Positions 12,141 to 15,802 of a DNA stretch of 15,802 nucleotides are shown piece by piece. Position 1 is the first letter of the stretch. Every line of letters starts with the position of its first letter. The notes below the pieces were generated by a model. The model worked only from the letters and a program-made list of their open reading frames with translations, made no database searches and had not been told where the DNA came from. Made by a program: the position numbers and the translations under genes. Source of the stretch: JAICQQ01 sp965651135 (GTDB lineage Bacteria; Myxococcota_A; Polyangia; Polyangiales; Polyangiaceae); NCBI GenBank assembly GCA_965651135.1, contig CBFGRJ010000150.1:1-15802 (forward strand), given 5' to 3'.

Positions 12141-13751
12141 ATGGGCGGCATGGCCGTCCAGAGATCCATCCAGCGAGCGGAGATGAGCCTGGAGGCCCAG
12201 CTCTGGAGGGAAGTCTGCCAGCACCTCGAGCTCGAGGAGTCGGTGCAGCGGGTGTTCGCCATCCTGGCGGAACACGTGCATCTGGATGCGCTCGTGATCC
12301 GCCGCCTGGAGCGCGACCCCATGCGCCTGGTGACCGTTGCGGTCGGTGCGCAGGAGGGCTCGACCGCGCCTCACCAATGGCCCTCGCGCACGGAGCTGAG
12401 CGGGCCAGCGACGAGTGAGCTGACCCAGCTGCTGCAGAACGATCGACCCACCCTCGTCGCCCGCGGCAAGTCGTCGCTCGGCGCCGCCCTGATCCCGAAG
12501 GACATCGCCTGCACGTTGATCACCTTTCCCCTGGTCGCCCAGGGAAAACCCGTGGGCGTGGCGCTGCTCGTCGTCTCCCCCAAAGCCGCCATCACCGAAC
12601 GACACCTGAGCGCGCTTGCTCCGGCGATTCGGCCGCTCGGAGTCGCCTTCGAGAACGACCAGCGACTGCACGAGCTGGCGCGCATGCGCGAGGCGCTGGA
12701 AGCCGACCGCGAGGCGCTGCTGTCGCGCCTGCAGCGGCACGACTTGAGCGAGGTCGTCATCGGTGAGTCGGGCGGGCTGGCGCCGGTCATGGCACGAGTG
12801 GAGCAGGTCGCCCCCACCGAGGCTCCCGTGCTGATCTTGGGCGAGACCGGTTCGGGCAAAGAGGTCATCGCGCGAGCGATTCACGCGCGCTCGCGGCGCG
12901 CCAAGGGGCCCGTGGTACGCATCAATTGCGGCGCCATCCCGTCGGAGCTCGTGGATTCCGAGCTCTTCGGTCACGAGAAGGGCTCCTTCACCGGCGCCAC
13001 TGCCACACGCAAAGGCTGGTTCGAACGAGCCGACGGCGGCACCCTGTTCTTGGACGAAATCGGCGAGCTGCCGCTGGCGGCGCAGGTCCGCCTGCTGCGC
13101 GTCTTGCAAGACGGCACGCTGTCGCGGGTCGGGGGTCACCAGACCATCGCCGTCGACGTGCGCATCGTGGCCGCCACCCACCGGCACTTGGAAACCATGG
13201 TGGCCGAAGGCAGCTTCCGCGAAGATCTCTGGTACCGCCTGAGCGTGTTTCCCATCCGCTTGCCCGCGCTCAGAGAGCGCATGCAAGACCTGCCGGCGCT
13301 GGCCGCCCATTTCGCTGAAAGCGCCGGCAAACGGCTGGGCGGCTCCGGACTCACGCCCACTGTATCGGACCTCGAGCTGCTGCGCGGCTACAGCTGGCCC
13401 GGCAACGTGCGCGAGCTGGCGGCAGTGATCGAGCGGGCAGCCATCCTCGGCAACGGCAAGCGCCTCGACCTGCGCACGGCGCTCGGGGCCACCTCCATGC
13501 GCGCACCCTCGCAGCCGGCGCGCCCAGCGGCGCAACCAGCCGAGGCAACGTCCAATGGCAGCGGCGCTCCAAAACCCATCGCGACACTCGACGCGGCGAT
13601 GGCCGAGCACATTCAGCGGGCCCTCGAAGCTTGCCACGGGCGCATCGAAGGACCTTTCGGAGCTGCGAAAGTACTCGGCATCAACCCCCACACCCTGCGA
13701 GCTCGCATGCGCAAACTCGGCATCGAGTGGTCGCAGTTTCGCGCGCTGTGA
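12141..13751 (+). CDS. Sigma54-dependent activator (GAF, AAA+, Fis-type HTH)
   Basis: Enhancer-binding protein that drives sigma54 RNA polymerase, 536 residues. An N-terminal GAF-like sensor spans about 25-175. The AAA+ domain spans about 203-430: Walker A GETGSGKE (234-241), the sigma54-contact loop as GSFTGA (281-286, Ser in place of the usual Ala), Walker B GGTLFLDEIGEL (299-310), arginine-finger region SFREDLWYRLSVFP, and WPGNVREL. An Ala/Pro/Ser linker (about 450-485) leads to a Fis-type helix-turn-helix (about 488-525, GAAKVLGINPHTLRARM). There is no receiver domain, so it probably senses a small ligand rather than a histidine kinase. Alternative starts are ATG 12150 and ATG 12183 and the ribosome binding site is weak for all. 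It is the last gene of the transporter operon and probable user of the CCGTGAAAT sites. Confidence 0.9.
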   Translation: MGGMAVQRSIQRAEMSLEAQLWREVCQHLELEESVQRVFAILAEHVHLDALVIRRLERDPMRLVTVAVGAQEGSTAPHQWPSRTELSGPATSELTQLLQNDRPTLVARGKSSLGAALIPKDIACTLITFPLVAQGKPVGVALLVVSPKAAITERHLSALAPAIRPLGVAFENDQRLHELARMREALEADREALLSRLQRHDLSEVVIGESGGLAPVMARVEQVAPTEAPVLILGETGSGKEVIARAIHARSRRAKGPVVRINCGAIPSELVDSELFGHEKGSFTGATATRKGWFERADGGTLFLDEIGELPLAAQVRLLRVLQDGTLSRVGGHQTIAVDVRIVAATHRHLETMVAEGSFREDLWYRLSVFPIRLPALRERMQDLPALAAHFAESAGKRLGGSGLTPTVSDLELLRGYSWPGNVRELAAVIERAAILGNGKRLDLRTALGATSMRAPSQPARPAAQPAEATSNGSGAPKPIATLDAAMAEHIQRALEACHGRIEGPFGAAKVLGINPHTLRARMRKLGIEWSQFRAL

Positions 13752-13778
13752 GGAGGTTGAGGCCATGGGTCGCACCGT

Positions 13779-15227
13779 CTACAAAGTGAGCTCCAGGTCG
13801 GTGTATACGAACAGCGGGTTGCCGTAGCCGGTGGCGTTCGGCGCATCGCGCATGAACCGACCCTGGACGAATGCAGCGCCGCCGAGCTCCCACCGAAGCG
13901 AGTCGGGGATCACCCAGAGACGGGCTCGCAACTCGACCTGATTGCCTGCAAACCGTCCGGACTGTCCGTCCACGTCGCGCAGACCAGTGCGCGCAAACTG
14001 GTCCCGCTTGTCCTCCAGCCAATTCGCTCGCCACGACACGAATCCATCTAAAAGCCGATGCGGCTTGGCGCCCAACCGCAGCCCAGCGGAGATGATGTTC
14101 TCGCGCCCAAGCGGCCCATAAATATCCGTGGGACCGAAGTCGGTACGGCGAGGCCCGAACAGGCCGTCGAAACGTTCGTAGCGCTCCGTAGTGGGGTCGT
14201 CACCACTGGCGTAGTCGAGCTCAGCGCTCAGCCGAGGCGTCGACGCCACACCGAAGGTGTATCCAGCCGCGGCGTGGTGAAAGTGCGCGAGCACCCCGTC
14301 GTCATCGGTATCGTCGGCACTAGTGGACGCGCGGCGGCTGCCGTACTGCACCACGTTCTCCAGATCGACGTCCCACTCGCCGGCCTTGGGTTCTCTGATG
14401 GCGCGCAGGCCCGGCGTGTACAGCTGCCGATTGCGCGTCGCAAAGTCCTCCCCATCGCGTTCATTCAAGCCGAAAAAATAGGTCTCGAGCGCCACCCCAA
14501 GCCCCACCGGCTGCTTGAAAAACGCACCCCAAAACGCCAGATCGAAGCTCTCGCGATCGAGCTCGATGCGATTGTCGAGCAGCCCTTCAAGGTCGCTGTT
14601 GTCCGGCCGGACACGGACCGGCAGCACGCCGAACAGAAACAACTCGGTACCGCCGCTGGTCGCCCAATGCGTGGTGACGCCCGTGTAGTTCTGGATGGTA
14701 TTTCGGAAGCGGTTTCTCGCCACTAGCCGCTGGCCACCGAGATTCATCGTTTGCCGCCCCGCACGAAAATCCAGCCCGTCCCCCGAGACGAAGACTCGGT
14801 CGAAATGCAAATTCACGTACGCCTGAAGCGGCTCGAGGGCGTTCACCACACTCGTCGAGAGCCCGCTGTTCTCGTCCGTGAGGTAGGCTCTCGAGTCCTG
14901 CACCTCGCCAACGACGCTGACCGGTCCCAAGCGAACTCCGAGCGTCAACAAAGTCCGAAGCGCAATAGCGTGATCATTCTCGTCGAGCCCCGGCCGAAAT
15001 TGATTCGCGAGCGCTTCGTAGCGAGTGCGCTGACTGGCGTTGAGGATGAGCCAGTCAGGCGATCCCAACGCGTCGTGAAGGCGAAAGGGCCGGTCTTCCT
15101 CTTGATCTTGATCGCCCTGATGAGCCACGGGCTGTGCTCGTGCGGTGACACCGGTCAACATGACTAGAACGAAAACAAAGAAGTGGAATGTGGATGGGGA
15201 TAGGGATGGGAAACGAAGCTCGCGCAC
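13779..15227 (-). CDS. Alginate-export-family outer-membrane beta-barrel protein
   Basis: A 482-residue predicted outer-membrane channel of the alginate export (AlgE-like) family. A signal peptide is visible: basic start, hydrophobic FHFFVFVLVMLTGV, then a cleavage site TARA-Q. The mature part has many alternating hydrophobic/polar strands, with family-like segments FRAGRQTMNLGGQRLVARN and WDVDLENVVQYGSR. It ends with an aromatic/hydrophobic strand (YTDLELTL) as barrels do. The start is GTG 15227, preceded by AGGAGA at ideal spacing; the TTG-initiated extension to 15278 lacks this. No other polysaccharide export genes lie next to it, so its substrate is uncertain and it could be a general porin. 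It converges with the regulator gene (27 bases between). Confidence 0.8.
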   Translation of the reverse strand: MRELRFPSLSPSTFHFFVFVLVMLTGVTARAQPVAHQGDQDQEEDRPFRLHDALGSPDWLILNASQRTRYEALANQFRPGLDENDHAIALRTLLTLGVRLGPVSVVGEVQDSRAYLTDENSGLSTSVVNALEPLQAYVNLHFDRVFVSGDGLDFRAGRQTMNLGGQRLVARNRFRNTIQNYTGVTTHWATSGGTELFLFGVLPVRVRPDNSDLEGLLDNRIELDRESFDLAFWGAFFKQPVGLGVALETYFFGLNERDGEDFATRNRQLYTPGLRAIREPKAGEWDVDLENVVQYGSRRASTSADDTDDDGVLAHFHHAAAGYTFGVASTPRLSAELDYASGDDPTTERYERFDGLFGPRRTDFGPTDIYGPLGRENIISAGLRLGAKPHRLLDGFVSWRANWLEDKRDQFARTGLRDVDGQSGRFAGNQVELRARLWVIPDSLRWELGGAAFVQGRFMRDAPNATGYGNPLFVYTDLELTL

Positions 15228-15312
15228 TAAGGTTCTCCTGTAAGTCCGGGCACCCCTAGCAGGAGGCGTGCCTAGCATGGAGCCCCGTCAATCCCCGCAA
15301 AAACTGCTGCGC

Positions 15313-15328
15313 CCGTGATGGATCACGG
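15313..15328. promoter_or_regulatory. Perfect dyad CCGTGAT-GG-ATCACGG
   Basis: A 7-bp perfect inverted repeat with a 2-bp centre, 86 bases upstream of the beta-barrel gene start. Its half-site CCGTGAT equals the first seven bases of the third repeat upstream of the sigma54 regulator gene, so it may be a site for the same protein or only a chance resemblance. Confidence 0.35.
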
Positions 15329-15536
15329 ATTGTCCACGGGTTCCCCAGCAAAGCCAAAGGCGGTCGAGCTTGGAAGCTTGCTGAGCGGCTCAGGCGCGCC
15401 CACGCATCGCGAGCGCGGACATCGCCAGCGACGCCGCCAGCACTCCATAGATCCCCGCCAGGCTGCGCTGATCGGCGCGGACGACCCGCTCAGCTGGAAT
15501 ATTGAACCCCGCCTCGCCGCGCTCGACGCAAGTGCA

Positions 15537-15556
15537 TTTCGCCGGATTCGGCGAAA
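15537..15556. promoter_or_regulatory. Strong hairpin TTTCGCCG-GATT-CGGCGAAA
   Basis: An 8-bp perfect stem with a 4-base loop ending 47 bases before the lipoprotein start codon. It could be a 5'-UTR hairpin or an operator. Flanking T and A runs are short, so a terminator is less likely. Confidence 0.35.
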
Positions 15557-15603
15557 AGCTTCGCTGGGGTGACCACCTTGGTTCCCCGAGGATGAGGCGA
15601 ACC

Positions 15604-15802
15604 ATGAACTCCATTCGACAGCTCGGATCGTCGTGTCTGCTGCTGCTCACCTTGGCGTGCGGTAGCACCGAGCGCACGAACGACGCGAGCATGAACGGCA
15701 CGGCGAACAGCACGACGAACAGCAACGCTGACAGCACCGCGACCACCGGCAGCGGCAACAGCAGTGGCGACAGCAGCAGCGACACCACCACATCCAGCTC
15801 GA
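15604..15802 (+). CDS. Lipoprotein with Ser/Thr/Asn/Gly-rich tether, truncated by the window edge
   Basis: Only the first 66 codons lie in the window. ATG 15604 has GAGG six bases upstream. The N-terminus MNSIRQLG is followed by a hydrophobic run and the lipobox LTLAC with Cys19. After this the sequence is a low-complexity chain of Ser, Thr, Asn, Gly and Asp, a surface-lipoprotein tether similar in kind to that of the LamG/GH43-like protein. The functional domain lies beyond the window, so its role is unknown. Confidence 0.75.
   Translation, partial: MNSIRQLGSSCLLLLTLACGSTERTNDASMNGTANSTTNSNADSTATTGSGNSSGDSSSDTTTSSS

Larger units (their letters stand above)
15228..15603. promoter_or_regulatory. 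Divergent intergenic region, no gene
   Basis: 376 bases between the start codons of two divergent genes. I see no credible coding sequence: short open frames on both strands have no homology or ribosome binding site. It contains two clear dyads, listed separately, and must hold both promoters. Confidence 0.5.

Noticed and set aside
11586..13775. 729-codon open frame antisense to cysA and the sigma54 regulator
   Set aside because: It covers two clearly real genes on the plus strand, and its Arg/Ala/Gly/Gln-rich translation is typical of high-GC antisense frames.
15390..15791. 133-codon minus-strand hydrophobic frame at the right end
   Set aside because: It is antisense to the low-complexity Ser/Thr/Asn tether of the plus-strand lipoprotein; the Val/Leu runs arise from those codons read backwards.

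Overview
This is a high-GC bacterial chromosome segment. It is probably from Myxococcota (a Polyangia-like lineage). That placement is an inference from overall style: lipoproteins with long Gly/Ser-rich tethers, a sigma54 enhancer-binding regulator and very high third-position GC. No rRNA or other direct taxonomic marker is present.

Left part (1-3250), integron-like accessory DNA, visibly less GC-biased than the rest. An integron integrase (intI, + strand, probable GTG start at 409) has an attI-like GTTAGGC core 53 bases upstream. Unexpectedly, cassette-like material also lies on the 3' side of intI, oriented on the - strand and running toward the intI stop codon. It includes one well-formed attC site (2077-2163) directly behind a gene for a protein with two PD-(D/E)XK nuclease-like domains, a relic-like stretch with a small doubtful ORF, and a 100-residue orphan gene starting 26 bases after another GTTGGGC core. 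A 56-bp element bounded by perfectly complementary GCCCAAC/GTTGGGC cores (3191-3246) closes the right side. A short sequence at the left edge of the window (1-15) recurs immediately after it (3244-3259).

Middle part (3354-8103), chromosomal housekeeping genes: a PhnB-like VOC protein (-), NADP-type glutamate dehydrogenase gdhA (+), a large LamG plus GH43-like lipoprotein (-) convergent with gdhA, and a DedA-family membrane protein (+).

Right-middle part (8104-13751), a tightly coupled sulfate-type ABC transporter operon: a lipoprotein substrate-binding protein, CysT, CysW and CysA with overlapping stop/start codons, followed by a GAF/AAA+/Fis sigma54 activator. A 13-bp direct repeat (CATATTTCACGGA, twice) next to a GG-N10-GC sigma54 promoter candidate lies upstream of the operon. 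Three related copies on the opposite strand (CCGTGAAAT-type) lie between cysA and the regulator gene. The simplest reading is that the regulator recognises these sites and controls both the transporter and itself.

Right end (13779-15802): an alginate-export-family outer-membrane beta-barrel gene (-, convergent with the regulator), a 376-bp divergent intergenic region with two clear dyads, and the 5' end of a lipoprotein gene cut by the window edge. No tRNA, rRNA, CRISPR array or complete insertion sequence was seen.
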